NCBI GenBank assembly: GCA_020636325.1
Contig: JACJYC010000009.1
Location: 124,001-188,000 of the forward strand
Reading direction: 5' to 3'
DNA: 64,000 nucleotides
Source of the DNA: Lewinellaceae bacterium
Lineage (GTDB): Bacteria; Bacteroidota; Bacteroidia; Chitinophagales; Saprospiraceae
The position numbers and the translations under genes were made by a program. Below, in pieces: positions 1 to 9,295 of the stretch (the stretch's first letter is position 1; the number at the start of each line of letters is the position of its first letter). The notes below the pieces were generated by a model. The model saw only the letters and a list, made by a program, of their open reading frames with translations, was not told the DNA's origin and searched no databases.

Positions 1-355
1 CCCACGGCAGATCGGGGGCGCAAAGCAGGTACAGGTCGGCCGGGAATTGCCGGAGCGTCTCCGCGATCCAGGGATGAACCCGGCTGAACCGGAACCCGGC
101 CCAGATTTTGATCACTTCCAGCCCGGTATCCGCGAAATAAAACCCAGGCGCAGATTGCTGTCCGGCCGCTATTTCCAGCCGGCGTTGTTCCCGGGCAAGG
201 TCCAGCAGGTCCGCCTCGCGGTAAGGGCGGCCCAATTGCGCCAGAAAATCGCGTGCGGCCTCCGGAACGTAAAAGGTGCCGAAGTGCCGGGCGAGGGCGG
301 AAGTCAGCGTGGATTTTCCGCTGGATTCAGGGCCGGTAACGCAAATCCTCTTCAA
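1..355 (-). CDS. NadR-like AAA ATPase / ribosylnicotinamide kinase domain (partial, runs off window)
   Basis: The reverse strand encodes about 118 residues starting MKRICVTGPESSGKST and continuing past base 1. The P-loop GPESSGKST sits at residues 8-16, and a conserved VPEAARDFL segment follows about 20 residues later. This is the pattern of the C-terminal kinase domain of NadR, which phosphorylates nicotinamide riboside in NAD salvage, and of stand-alone AAA_28 ATPases in Bacteroidota. I chose the TTG at 355 because it directly precedes the KRICVTGPES block. The frame stays open further upstream but would run into the divergent gene at 409 without offering an ATG. The C-terminal half lies outside the window, so the exact substrate cannot be judged. 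Confidence 0.75.
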   Translation of the reverse strand, partial: MKRICVTGPESSGKSTLTSALARHFGTFYVPEAARDFLAQLGRPYREADLLDLAREQRRLEIAAGQQSAPGFYFADTGLEVIKIWAGFRFSRVHPWIAETLRQFPADLYLLCAPDLPW

Positions 356-408
356 GGAAATCGGTGTTTTGGTCCAAAGGTCGTATTTTCGGGCCTCAAA
401 GCGGGAGA

Positions 409-1161
409 ATGGAATGTAAAAATTGCAGTCAGGGTTTTGACGGCCGGTTTTGTCCGGCCTGCGGCCAGAAAGTGATCGCGGGAAGGATTACGGTCCGCAG
501 CCTGTTTGTAAACCTTTTCACCACGATCACCAACCTGGAAAAGGGTTTCTGGCATACCATGGTGCGGCTGTTTACCCGCCCGGACCAGGTGATCCGCGAT
601 TTTCTCGGGGGGAGCACCATCCGGTATGTCGACCCGTTCAGGTACCTGTTTCTGTGGTCGAGCATATCGGCCCTGATCACCCTAAGCTTCAATTTGCTGG
701 AATTCCAAAGCGATGAAATGGTGAAGATCGGCGCTTTGAAAATACAGCAGACGGGGAAGGGGGCCGATACGGCCGAGGTCATGGCCTGGGTCAAACGATT
801 TCTGAATATTGTTCCTTTTCTCATCATACCGTTTCTGGCGCTGGCCGGCCAGTGGATTTTTCGCCGGCTGAAGTACAATTATGCCGAACACCTCGCGATC
901 AACGGGTTTCTGTTCGGGCAAGTGACGCTGATCAACCTGATCGCCCTGCCGGTTATCTTCATTTCGCCGGTATTCGTCCTGATTTATTCCGGTTTCTCCA
1001 CTTTGTCCAATTTTGTTTATTACGGCTATGCCTTCAGGAAACTCGGGAGCTATTCGGTCCTCGGGGTGGTTTGGCGGTCTTTGGCGCTGTACATTGCAAG
1101 CAATGCCCTGATGGCGGCTATAGCCATGATCATCAGTATGATAATAATCGCCTTATTATGA
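409..1161 (+). CDS. DUF3667 zinc-ribbon membrane protein (first of a tandem pair)
   Basis: This 250-residue protein opens with a four-cysteine zinc ribbon (Cys3, Cys6, Cys15, Cys18, ending in CGQK) followed by a conserved block containing GFWHT and YVDPFRYLF. About five hydrophobic membrane segments lie between residue 80 and the C-terminus. This is the DUF3667 architecture common in Bacteroidota; its biochemical role is unknown. The ATG at 409 is preferred over an upstream GTG (364) because the zinc ribbon starts immediately after it and GGGAGA precedes it. Its stop codon overlaps the start of the next, homologous gene (ATGA), so the two are co-transcribed and probably co-translated. They appear to be a tandem duplication. 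Confidence 0.85.
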   Translation: MECKNCSQGFDGRFCPACGQKVIAGRITVRSLFVNLFTTITNLEKGFWHTMVRLFTRPDQVIRDFLGGSTIRYVDPFRYLFLWSSISALITLSFNLLEFQSDEMVKIGALKIQQTGKGADTAEVMAWVKRFLNIVPFLIIPFLALAGQWIFRRLKYNYAEHLAINGFLFGQVTLINLIALPVIFISPVFVLIYSGFSTLSNFVYYGYAFRKLGSYSVLGVVWRSLALYIASNALMAAIAMIISMIIIALL

Positions 1162-1994
1162 CAAGCAATTCCCCGCCGATCCTCGAAAGCGGCGGACAGG
1201 CCATTGCCGGTTCCGTCAATTGCAAAACCTGCAATACCCCTTTCGACGGCGCATTTTGTCCGAGTTGCGGCCAGAAAGTATTGCCGGGCCGGTTTACCCT
1301 GCGCATGCTGTTCAGCCAGCTCATCGGCATGATCACCAACATAGAAAGAGGGTTCTGGCATACCTTCTGGATGCTGCTGGTGCGGCCCTGGGTAGTGATA
1401 GAGGACTACCTTGCACAACGCACGCGGCCCTATTACGATCCTTTCCGCTTTCTGTTCATCATGACGGGTATTGCTTCCGTCTTTATCATCGGTCTCGGGC
1501 TCTTTGATTACCAGATGGAGAACATGAATGAACTGATGCAGCTCAATCAGACGGCCCAGCAGCAGGCGTTTCAGCAGGGCACCATGACCTTCATCCGGAA
1601 GTATTTCAACATCATGTCCTTGCTGATCATCCCGTTCTTTACGCTTGGCGCCAGATTGATCTTTCGGTCCAGACGGTTCAACCTGGCCGAATTCATCATT
1701 GTCTTCTCCTTTCTTTACGGCGAATTGCAATTGATATCGCTGGTGATCCAGATGGCCGGTTTTTTTGTGTTCCATTTGAAGTACAACTGGATCATCATCA
1801 GCTCAATGGGCGTATCCATTGCCTATTACGCCTACGCGCTGAAACCCATATTCGGATACTCCTATCCGGGAACCGTGCTGCGAGCCGTCACCGCCCAGTT
1901 GCTGGGGTTTATCTTTTTTATGGTCGCTTCCTTGATTTTGGGTTTGATCATCGGCCTGGCCATGGTTTTCATGGGGCTTAAGCCGGGGGGATGA
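1158..1994 (+). CDS. DUF3667 zinc-ribbon membrane protein (second of a tandem pair)
   Basis: This 278-residue paralog of the preceding gene has the same zinc ribbon (Cys22, Cys25, Cys34, Cys37) placed after a 20-residue N-terminal extension. It also keeps the ERGFWHTF and YYDPFRFLF blocks and has several membrane segments to the C-terminus. The ATG at 1158 overlaps the TGA of the first copy by four bases. The two copies are clearly homologous but diverged, which argues for an old duplication that may form a heteromeric membrane complex (inference). Function is unknown; the zinc ribbon presumably faces the cytoplasm. Confidence 0.85.
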   Translation: MTSNSPPILESGGQAIAGSVNCKTCNTPFDGAFCPSCGQKVLPGRFTLRMLFSQLIGMITNIERGFWHTFWMLLVRPWVVIEDYLAQRTRPYYDPFRFLFIMTGIASVFIIGLGLFDYQMENMNELMQLNQTAQQQAFQQGTMTFIRKYFNIMSLLIIPFFTLGARLIFRSRRFNLAEFIIVFSFLYGELQLISLVIQMAGFFVFHLKYNWIIISSMGVSIAYYAYALKPIFGYSYPGTVLRAVTAQLLGFIFFMVASLILGLIIGLAMVFMGLKPGG

Positions 1995-2136
1995 TGGGAA
2001 CCCGGAGGATTACGGATGTGTCGGCCCTTAAAGCGGGTTGTTTCATTCGGCTGAATCCATTTGTATGGGGAGGTAAACCGCATGCGGTTAAAACAATCCG
2101 GTCCGCCCCGCCGTTTTACGAGAAATTGAGGTTGAA

Positions 2137-2718
2137 ATGCACGACATTGAACCGCATTACCACTGGCGCGACGAGTATGTCGCCTCAGAAGACAAACAGT
2201 CCCCGTTTTACCGGAGAAAATACGATGAGTTCCGGTTCAAAAACAGGGTTTATAATTACTTTATCCACCCGCAATGGGACGAATTCGGTTCTTCAACCCT
2301 GTACCTGAAGGTCCTTTTCGCGGATTATGACGAAGGTTTCGCCATCATCGAACTGATCGGAGAATGGAACGATTGCCTGCACAACGACATCAAATTCCTG
2401 AAAAGGGAAGTGATCGACCCCATGGTGGAAACGGGCATTTACAAATATATCCTCATTTGTGAAAATGTCCTGAACTTTCACGGCTCGGACGATAGTTACT
2501 ATGAGGAATGGTACGAGGATGTCGCCGAAAATGACGGCTGGATCAGCTTTCTGAACACCCTGAAGCACGTAGAAGAGGAAATGCGCGATTCCAGGCTCCG
2601 GCCGTACGTCCACTTCGGCGAATTGTACAACGACCTGAACTGGCGCCCTCACAAGCCCCAAACGGTTTTTGAGGTCATCGAAGGGTTGACGCAGAAGAAG
2701 GTGCGGCGGCTATATTAA
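2137..2718 (+). CDS. Uncharacterised acidic protein, 193 aa
   Basis: A soluble, strongly acidic and aromatic-rich protein (many Tyr, Trp, Asp, Glu) with no signal peptide or membrane segment. The middle part (residues 55-115) alternates hydrophobic stretches such as LKVLFADYD and YKYILICENVLNF in an alpha/beta-like pattern. A helical acidic stretch and a HFGELYNDLNWRPHKPQ block follow near the C-terminus. I do not recognise the family. It stands alone: 142 bp separate it from the DUF3667 pair, and a heptamer repeat array begins just after its stop. The composition and sustained frame support a real gene. Confidence 0.7.
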   Translation: MHDIEPHYHWRDEYVASEDKQSPFYRRKYDEFRFKNRVYNYFIHPQWDEFGSSTLYLKVLFADYDEGFAIIELIGEWNDCLHNDIKFLKREVIDPMVETGIYKYILICENVLNFHGSDDSYYEEWYEDVAENDGWISFLNTLKHVEEEMRDSRLRPYVHFGELYNDLNWRPHKPQTVFEVIEGLTQKKVRRLY

Positions 2719-2721
2719 GCC

Positions 2722-2834
2722 AGTCGTAAGTCGTAAGCGGTAAGTCGTAAGTCCCGGTCAAGGTCACTTACAACTTACAACTTACGACTTACGACTTACA
2801 ACTTACGACTTACAACTTACGACTTACGACTTAA
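2722..2834. repeat. Inverted arrays of the heptamer ACTTACR
   Basis: Four GTAAGTC-type units are followed after about 20 bp by some ten ACTTACA/ACTTACG units on the opposite orientation. The whole fills the gap after the stop at 2718 and could fold into a long hairpin. The same word recurs at 15633, 20637 and 51573. Confidence 0.9.
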
Positions 2835-2894
2835 ACCTAACCAGGAATCAAATAAATTCACAAACAGTCCGAAGGACAGCGAATATTGCGCGCT

Positions 2895-3857
2895 ATGCCG
2901 CTTATCGAAAACAGCACATACAAGCCGCCGAGGATTTTTCGGAACGCTCACCTCAACACCATTTACCCCGCCTTGTTCCGGAAGGTTGAGGGCGTGGATT
3001 ATGAGCGGGAGCGGTTGGCTACCCCCGACGGCGACTTTATCGACCTGGACTGGTCCAGGGCCGGCTGCGACAAAGTGCTGATCGCGCTTCACGGCCTGGA
3101 AGGCGGAGCGACCCGGCCCTATATCCGGGGCATCATCCGCCGGTTTAACCGGGCCGGCTGGGATGGGGTCGGCATGAACTTCAGGAGCTGCAGCGGCGAA
3201 CCCAACCGCAAACCGTACTCCTACCATATGGGGGCCACCTCCGATCTGGAATGGGTGGTCCGGCATGTGTTGGCTTCAGGCGGTTACCGGGCCGTAGCGC
3301 TTGCGGGGTTCAGCCTGGGCGGCAATGTCGTCCTCCGGTACCTCGGAGAAAGGCCCGATGAAACCCCGGATGAAATAAAGGCGGCAGTGGCCTTTTCCGT
3401 GCCCTGCCATATTTCCAGCGCCAATCAGGAAATCGAAAAATGGTTCAACTACCCTTATCTCAACCGGTTCATGAAGTCCCTGAACCAGAAAATGGAGATC
3501 AAAGCCCGCCAGTTCCCGGAAGTCGTCCGGGCCGAGGGCAAAAAGCCATCCGATTTTCAGAGTTTTGACAACCGCTACACCGCACCCCTTCACGGTTTCA
3601 AGAATGCGGAGGACTACTGGACCAGGTGCAGCTCGCTGCCTATCCTGCCGGCTATCCGCATTCCTACCTTGCTGGTGAATGCCATGGACGACACTTTCCT
3701 GTCCGCAAAGTGTTATCCTTATGCGCTGGCGGAAAAACAACCGAACCTGTACCTGGAAACGCCTCAATGGGGCGGGCATACGGGCTTTGTGTCCAATATG
3801 CCGGACGGGGTCTATTGGTCGGAAGAACGAGCGCTCCAATTTGTAGAAAGTCGTTAA
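2895..3857 (+). CDS. YheT-family alpha/beta hydrolase
   Basis: The 320-residue protein matches the YheT/UPF0017 branch of alpha/beta hydrolases. It has an N-terminal NAHLNTIYPALFR block, a LHGLEGG turn, the FRSCSGEPNR motif, the nucleophile elbow GFSLGGN, and a late Asp (AMDDTF) and His (WGGHTGF) that complete the catalytic triad. The family acts as cytoplasmic carboxyl-ester hydrolases of poorly known physiological substrate. The ATG at 2895 is preferred to the TTG at 2886. A perfect short hairpin follows the stop, so the gene is probably a single transcription unit. Confidence 0.88.
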   Translation: MPLIENSTYKPPRIFRNAHLNTIYPALFRKVEGVDYERERLATPDGDFIDLDWSRAGCDKVLIALHGLEGGATRPYIRGIIRRFNRAGWDGVGMNFRSCSGEPNRKPYSYHMGATSDLEWVVRHVLASGGYRAVALAGFSLGGNVVLRYLGERPDETPDEIKAAVAFSVPCHISSANQEIEKWFNYPYLNRFMKSLNQKMEIKARQFPEVVRAEGKKPSDFQSFDNRYTAPLHGFKNAEDYWTRCSSLPILPAIRIPTLLVNAMDDTFLSAKCYPYALAEKQPNLYLETPQWGGHTGFVSNMPDGVYWSEERALQFVESR

Positions 3858-3859
3858 AC

Positions 3860-3874
3860 CCAGGTTAAACCTGG
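3860..3874 (+). terminator. Short hairpin after the YheT-like gene
   Basis: CCAGGTTaAACCTGG is a near-perfect palindrome starting three bases after the stop codon, flanked by AAAC and GTTT. It is a plausible rho-independent terminator, although the T-tract is short. Confidence 0.5.
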
Positions 3875-3902
3875 CCGTTTAATCACTAACCGGGTAGAAT
3901 TT

Positions 3903-3931
3903 TTGTTATATAACGGCGTATTCTACCTTTG
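3903..3931 (+). promoter_or_regulatory. Bacteroidota promoter for the TamB gene
   Basis: TTG (3903-3905), 18 bp, then TACCTTTG (3924-3931) match the Bacteroidota -33/-7 consensus TTG-N19-TAnnTTTG. The start codon follows only 12 bases later. Confidence 0.75.
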
Positions 3932-3943
3932 TAACTGAATCGG

Positions 3944-6900
3944 ATGGAAGAAACCGCCGACAAGAAAGATCCCGTACCAGCGGCTGAGCCTTCCGCGCCG
4001 AAGCGGAAGTGGGGCCAGGTGATCTGGACATGGACCAAGCGGGTCTGTGCCGGGGTGGGTGCGCTTTTTTTGTTGGTCTTCATCCTGTTCCAATTCCCGG
4101 CGGTGCAAAACTGGGCGGCCCGCAAAGCCGCAGCCGCCATCAGCGAGAAACTCGGCGCATCCGTCCGGGCCGACTATCTGTATATCGCCTTTCTTGACGA
4201 TCTCATCCTTGAAGGGCTTTATGTTGAAGACCTCAACTGCGATACGCTGCTGTATTCCGGCGAACTGACGGCCAATATCAACCTCAACCCTGTTGTCTGG
4301 TTCAAACGCGGGCTGGAGATCGAGGCGCTGGGCTTGAAGGACGCCGTTCTGCACCTTCGGCGGTATCCCAACGAGGACCAGACCAATCTGGATTATGTGC
4401 TCGACCGGCTTTTTCCCAAAGATACCACGGCCACAGTCCGTAAAAAAGGCGGCTTCAACCTGAATCTCCGACAGCTGGAGCTGGAAAATATCCGCTTCGA
4501 AAAAGAGGACCGGGCCAGGGGCAACGGCCTTTCCATATTCCTGAAACAGGGCTCTGTCGCCATCAACAGCATGAACCTGCCCGATCAGGTGTTGGATGTG
4601 GAATCGGTGGAGCTGTCGGGCCCAAGCATCAACGTGTCCGGCTGGATCGGCACCCTGCCCGACCTGGAAGAGCCGGAAGAACCCGAAGCGCCGCCGGATT
4701 CTACGGGGTTAACGGCTTATATCCGGCACTTTACGCTGGATGACGGGCATTTTTCCCTGCACAATTACGCCCGGGAACCGATCAAGCTTTCACCGGCCGA
4801 TGAGCTGGATTACCGGCATATGGAGGTGGGGAATATCAATATCGACATTGACAGTTTCTCCTATTCAAAGGAAATATTCCGGGGCCGCGTCAACGGCATC
4901 TCCCTGACCGAATCCAGCGGTTTTGTGCTCAACGAGCTGTCGGCTCAAAAAGCGCTGGTCTCCGCTGACAGCGTGATGCTCGCCGACATGAAGATCATTA
5001 CGCCCTACAGCCAGATCGGGGACACCTTATACTTCCGCTATCCCGGCAAAGGTTACCAGGCTTTCGAGAACTTTGAGGACGATGTCAGGATGGATGGGCG
5101 CATGTACGATGCCTCGGTGGCGGTCCGGGACATCATGACCTTCGCACCCGGATTAAAGACCAATACCTTCTTTCAGAATAACAAGGACGAGGTCGTCCAA
5201 ATTGACGGCAGGGTAAGCGGACAGGTCAACAACCTCCGGGGCAACGACCTCCAGATCGTCCTGTCGGACGGCACCCTCATCAAAGGCAGTTTCGGTTCCC
5301 GCGATCTGGCTGTTTCCCAGAGCCAGTCGCTCAACCTCGGCCTCGAACGCCTGGTGACCCGGATGAAAACCCTGCGCCAGCTGATCCCCAATTTCAATCC
5401 GCCCGAAAACTTCGACCGGCTGGGGCGGCTCGACTTCAGCGGCCGTTTCGACGGCTTCTTTACCAGCTTCGTTGCTTTCGGCGACCTCAAAACCGATATC
5501 GGCCGCGCGAAAATGGACATGCAGATGGTGCTCCATGACAACCGGGAAAAAACCGAATATTCCGGTAACCTGTCGCTGTCCGGTTTTGATTTGGGCGCCT
5601 GGACCGGGAACCCGGATTTCGGCATCGTCAATTTCACTTCCAAGGTCAACAACGGGGTCGGGCTGACCCCCGAGTCCGCCAGCGCCGACCTCTCCGCCAG
5701 CATCAACAGCTTTGCCTTCAAGGATTACAACTATCAAAGCGCCACCATTTCCGGGAAACTCAGTAAAAACGCCTTTAACGGGGATTTCCTCATCAAGGAC
5801 GACAATATCGATTTCGCCTTCAACGGTAAGATCAATTATTCGGATTCCATTCCTGTATTCGACTTCAAGGCCGATGTGAACAAGCTGGATCTGCTCAAGC
5901 TCAACCTTTCGAAGAGCGATATCATCTTGTCCGGCAAACTGGACCTGAACCTCCGGTCGCGGAATAACACGGTTGAAGGCCGGGGGAATGCAACCGGCAT
6001 TACCCTGACCCACAACGGCGTCGATGATTACCATATCGCCTATATCACGGCGGAGGACTCGCTCATGCCCCGGAACACTCACCGGTTCTCACTGCGGTCG
6101 GATATGGGGGAAGCCTACGTGGAAGGGCAGTTCGACCTGACCCGGATCCCCAATGCCTTTGCCAATATCCTGGCGGTCAATTATCCGGAATACGCCGAAC
6201 GGTTCGGCATCAAACCCGGAACGCCGGAAGATGCTGCCCGCCATTTTACCTTCGAGGCCAATGTATTGGATTCCAAGGGATTGAACTGGATTGTGGACCC
6301 CAAGCTGGGCAAGCTGGACGGCCTTGAGGTGAAAGGCTATTACTACGGAGATACGGGAAGCGCCCTGGTGGACCTGGACCTGCCCAAGTTCAGGTTCGGC
6401 AATGTGGCGCTGGCAGACCTGGCCGCCAGGGTGGGCATTGACGATGGCGATGCCAATTTCTACCTGGTGGTCGACTCTACGCTGGTCAATAACAATTACC
6501 TGCTTTCCACCATCAACCTGGACGCCCTGGTGCAGCGCGATACGATAGAGTTCGGCCTGTCCCAGCGGAGAAAAACGGAGAACAACACCCCGGTGGACAA
6601 CCTGCAGTTCGACGGATTTTTCTATCTGAAAGACAGCCTCAACTACGAGGTGCGGTTCAAGCAATCCGAACTCAAATTGCTGAACGAACCCTGGTATATC
6701 GACGCGAACAACTACGTTTCCTTCGGCAAGGACTATTTCGATACCCGCAATTTCAAGCTGGAAAGCGGCGGACGCGAGATCCGGTTGTCCAAACAAGGCA
6801 GCCGCGGCGCTTTGCTGGACCTGAGGAACTTCGACTTCGAGGTCATCAACGACATCTGGGAATACGAACCCCTGAATTTCGACGGCCGGTTCAATACCCT

Positions 6901-8824
6901 GGTCACGATCGAAAATGTCTTCGACCTGCAAGGGATCGAGGCCAGGCTGAGGTCAGATACCTTCCTCATCAATCAGGAGGATTTCGGGGTATTGGAGCTA
7001 TCCGCCGACGTACCCGACCTGAAGAGCAAGGTAGAATATTACCTGGCGATCACCAAGGATACCATGCAGCTGACGGCGAAAGGCGTGTACAATATTGACG
7101 ACCTGCGGCAACCGACCGAAAAAGAAAAGTTTTTGCCGTCGGACCTGAAGAAGAACTACTTCAACCTGACGGTGGATGTATCCAGTTATCCGCTGGATAT
7201 TGCGCGGTTCTGGACCGGGGATGCCATTACCGATATCCAGGGGCTGTTCAATGCGGATCTCAACTTCTCCGGGCAGTTCTCCCGGCCCGATGTCACCGGC
7301 AAAATATTGCCCCGCAACGGCGCTTTCACCGTTGACTACCTCAAGACCCGGTATTCCTTCAAGAACGGCGTCATCCTGGCCAATAACTTCATGTTCGACG
7401 CCACCGGAACCATCCTCCGCGACCGTTACGGCCATTCGGCGGTCCTTTACGGCGGGTTTTCCCACAACCATTTGCAGGACCTCGGCGTATCCGCCCGGTT
7501 GCGCACCTCCCGTTTCCTGGGGCTGGACACCAAAAAGGGCGACAACGAACTGTTTTACGGCCATGCGCTGGGCAGCGGCTTCATTACCTTCAGCGGCCCG
7601 TTCGACCTGATGGATATTTATGTGAATGCCACCGTCGGAGACAGCACCCAGCTCGTCATTCCGGTCAGCAACCGGAGTTCGGACTCCAAGCGCAATTTCC
7701 GTTTCCTCAAAAAAGAAGAAAAGAAAAGCGACAACAATGCCCGCGAAAAGATCACCGGCATCAGCCTGGAAATGGAGTTGACCGTCCTGGAAGAAGCCCA
7801 GATGCAGATCGTATTCAACGAACAGACCGGTGATGTCATCAAAGGTTCAGGCCGGGGCGATATCCGGATCATTACCCCGAGGGGGGCCGACTTTCAGATG
7901 TACGGCGACTATACCATCGAGGAAGGTAACTATCTGTTTACCCTTTACAATGTGGTGAACAAGGATTTCCGGATAAAACGCGGCGGACAGATCCGTTGGA
8001 GCGGCGATCCGTTCGGGGCGCAGATCCAGTTGGAAGCCGAATACAAAGACCTGCGGACCTCCCTGGCGGGCTTCATACAGGAATACCTGCTCAGCGCCGG
8101 AGAGGATGTCCGGCAACAAGCGAGCAAACAGACGGAAGTGGCGCTTACCCTCCGGTTGCAGGGCGATCTGCTCAAACCCATCATCACCTTCGACCTGGGT
8201 TTTCCCGATCTGCGCGGCCAGTTGCAGACCTACGCCGAAAACAAACTCCGACTCCTCAAACAGGACCCCAATGAAATGAACCGGCAGGTGTTCGGCCTGA
8301 TCGTGGTGGGCCAATTCCTGCCCTCCGACCTTTCCTTCCGCGGCGAGGATATTTTCTACAATACGGTCAGCGAATTCCTGTCCAACCAGTTATCCCTGTT
8401 GCTGACCCAATTGTTCCAGGATGTGATCGGCGAGGGCAAGGTCCTGTCCGGTACCGACCTGGACATTGTGTACAGCTACAACCGGAACATCAACCTCGGC
8501 GATCAGAACCTGTCGACCGGCAACGAATTCGAGGTGAGCATCACCCAGAACCTGTTCAATGACCGCCTCACCGTACAGGTCGGGGGCAACGTCGTCAACA
8601 ACACCCTGGCCAGCGGGGCCTTCCTGGGCAATGACCTGGTGCTGGAATACGCCCTCAACGAACCGCGCACCCTGAAAGTCCGAATCTACCAGCGCCTGCA
8701 ACCCGATATCGCCGGCGGCCGGCGGCTCCAGATCGGGGCGGGCCTCAGCTACCGGAAAGAGTTCAATAATTTCAAAGAATTTTTTGAGGATATGCGGAAG
8801 AGTGTTAAGAACAGTGGTCAGTGA
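3944..8824 (+). CDS. tamB: TamB-like translocation/assembly protein, 1626 aa
   Basis: A very long protein with a charged cytoplasmic N-terminus, one membrane anchor at about residues 32-52 and then some 1500 residues of repeated beta-strand segments (LDLxxLxxG, NFDGRFNT, LNFSGQFSRPDVTGKI). It ends in a TamB C-terminal domain (DUF490) with the recognisable QTYAENKLRLLKQDPNEMN and LSTGNEFEVSITQNLFNDRL segments. TamB proteins span the periplasm as a hydrophobic groove and move phospholipids or assist outer-membrane protein assembly. Bacteroidota copies are usually 1400-1700 residues, so this one is full length. No TamA neighbour is present. It has its own promoter with a very short leader. Confidence 0.93.
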   Translation: MEETADKKDPVPAAEPSAPKRKWGQVIWTWTKRVCAGVGALFLLVFILFQFPAVQNWAARKAAAAISEKLGASVRADYLYIAFLDDLILEGLYVEDLNCDTLLYSGELTANINLNPVVWFKRGLEIEALGLKDAVLHLRRYPNEDQTNLDYVLDRLFPKDTTATVRKKGGFNLNLRQLELENIRFEKEDRARGNGLSIFLKQGSVAINSMNLPDQVLDVESVELSGPSINVSGWIGTLPDLEEPEEPEAPPDSTGLTAYIRHFTLDDGHFSLHNYAREPIKLSPADELDYRHMEVGNINIDIDSFSYSKEIFRGRVNGISLTESSGFVLNELSAQKALVSADSVMLADMKIITPYSQIGDTLYFRYPGKGYQAFENFEDDVRMDGRMYDASVAVRDIMTFAPGLKTNTFFQNNKDEVVQIDGRVSGQVNNLRGNDLQIVLSDGTLIKGSFGSRDLAVSQSQSLNLGLERLVTRMKTLRQLIPNFNPPENFDRLGRLDFSGRFDGFFTSFVAFGDLKTDIGRAKMDMQMVLHDNREKTEYSGNLSLSGFDLGAWTGNPDFGIVNFTSKVNNGVGLTPESASADLSASINSFAFKDYNYQSATISGKLSKNAFNGDFLIKDDNIDFAFNGKINYSDSIPVFDFKADVNKLDLLKLNLSKSDIILSGKLDLNLRSRNNTVEGRGNATGITLTHNGVDDYHIAYITAEDSLMPRNTHRFSLRSDMGEAYVEGQFDLTRIPNAFANILAVNYPEYAERFGIKPGTPEDAARHFTFEANVLDSKGLNWIVDPKLGKLDGLEVKGYYYGDTGSALVDLDLPKFRFGNVALADLAARVGIDDGDANFYLVVDSTLVNNNYLLSTINLDALVQRDTIEFGLSQRRKTENNTPVDNLQFDGFFYLKDSLNYEVRFKQSELKLLNEPWYIDANNYVSFGKDYFDTRNFKLESGGREIRLSKQGSRGALLDLRNFDFEVINDIWEYEPLNFDGRFNTLVTIENVFDLQGIEARLRSDTFLINQEDFGVLELSADVPDLKSKVEYYLAITKDTMQLTAKGVYNIDDLRQPTEKEKFLPSDLKKNYFNLTVDVSSYPLDIARFWTGDAITDIQGLFNADLNFSGQFSRPDVTGKILPRNGAFTVDYLKTRYSFKNGVILANNFMFDATGTILRDRYGHSAVLYGGFSHNHLQDLGVSARLRTSRFLGLDTKKGDNELFYGHALGSGFITFSGPFDLMDIYVNATVGDSTQLVIPVSNRSSDSKRNFRFLKKEEKKSDNNAREKITGISLEMELTVLEEAQMQIVFNEQTGDVIKGSGRGDIRIITPRGADFQMYGDYTIEEGNYLFTLYNVVNKDFRIKRGGQIRWSGDPFGAQIQLEAEYKDLRTSLAGFIQEYLLSAGEDVRQQASKQTEVALTLRLQGDLLKPIITFDLGFPDLRGQLQTYAENKLRLLKQDPNEMNRQVFGLIVVGQFLPSDLSFRGEDIFYNTVSEFLSNQLSLLLTQLFQDVIGEGKVLSGTDLDIVYSYNRNINLGDQNLSTGNEFEVSITQNLFNDRLTVQVGGNVVNNTLASGAFLGNDLVLEYALNEPRTLKVRIYQRLQPDIAGGRRLQIGAGLSYRKEFNNFKEFFEDMRKSVKNSGQ

Positions 8825-8906
8825 ACTGTGGTTAGTTGTCAGTGGTCAGTGGTCAGTCTCCGCCCGCCGTAGCTTCAGCGGAGGAGGGGGTCAGTGGTCA
8901 GTGGGC
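8815..8906. repeat. GGTCAGT heptamer array with a GC-rich insert
   Basis: Units such as AGTGGTC and GGTCAGT repeat with a 7-bp period, beginning inside the last codons of tamB. They are interrupted by a CCGCCCG...GGAGGAGGG segment that also accompanies the same heptamer at 30309-30415. From 8907 to 9001 I see nothing recognisable. Confidence 0.8.
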
Positions 8907-9001
8907 TTTAAAATGGATTTACGACTTGTGAATGACGGACTTACAACTAATATAACAACAATCTCACCCGATCCGGCGTCTTAATTAGATAATCCGTTAA
9001 C

Positions 9002-9113
9002 CCGGTCCCGCCTTCAAGTTCCGGCGGGCGGAGCAACAACAAACCCGTCTGCGCCGAGGCCATGGCCACCGGGCGACGAAGCCTATGGCGAAGTTGCTGG
9101 GCGGAGCAACCAA
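9002..9113. repeat. Diverged copy of the GC-rich dispersed repeat
   Basis: This stretch contains GCCGAGGCCATGGCC, GGGCGACGAAGCCTATGGCG and GTTGCTGGGCGGAGC. It is a slightly diverged copy of the unit immediately following it. A CCCGCC...GGCGGG arm pair lies at its left end. Confidence 0.8.
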
Positions 9114-9233
9114 AAACCCGCCTACGCCGAGGCTATGGCCACCGGGCGACGAAGCCTATGGCGAAGTTGCTGGGCGGAGCAACCATAAACCCGCCTACGC
9201 CGAGGCTATGGCGGGCGGAGCAACCATAAACAA
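9114..9233. repeat. Left arm of a perfect 120-bp inverted repeat
   Basis: The 120 bases read identically to the reverse complement of 13135-13254. Each arm itself contains two copies of the CCTACGCCGAGGCTATGG element and ends in CAACCATAAA decamers, which continue past the perfect part to 9252. Together the arms bracket the block 9234-13134. Confidence 0.95.
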
Positions 9234-9295
9234 CCATAAACAACCATAAACCAAAATACCCCCCAATTTTCAAACTCAGTCAAAGCTCGATCCGT

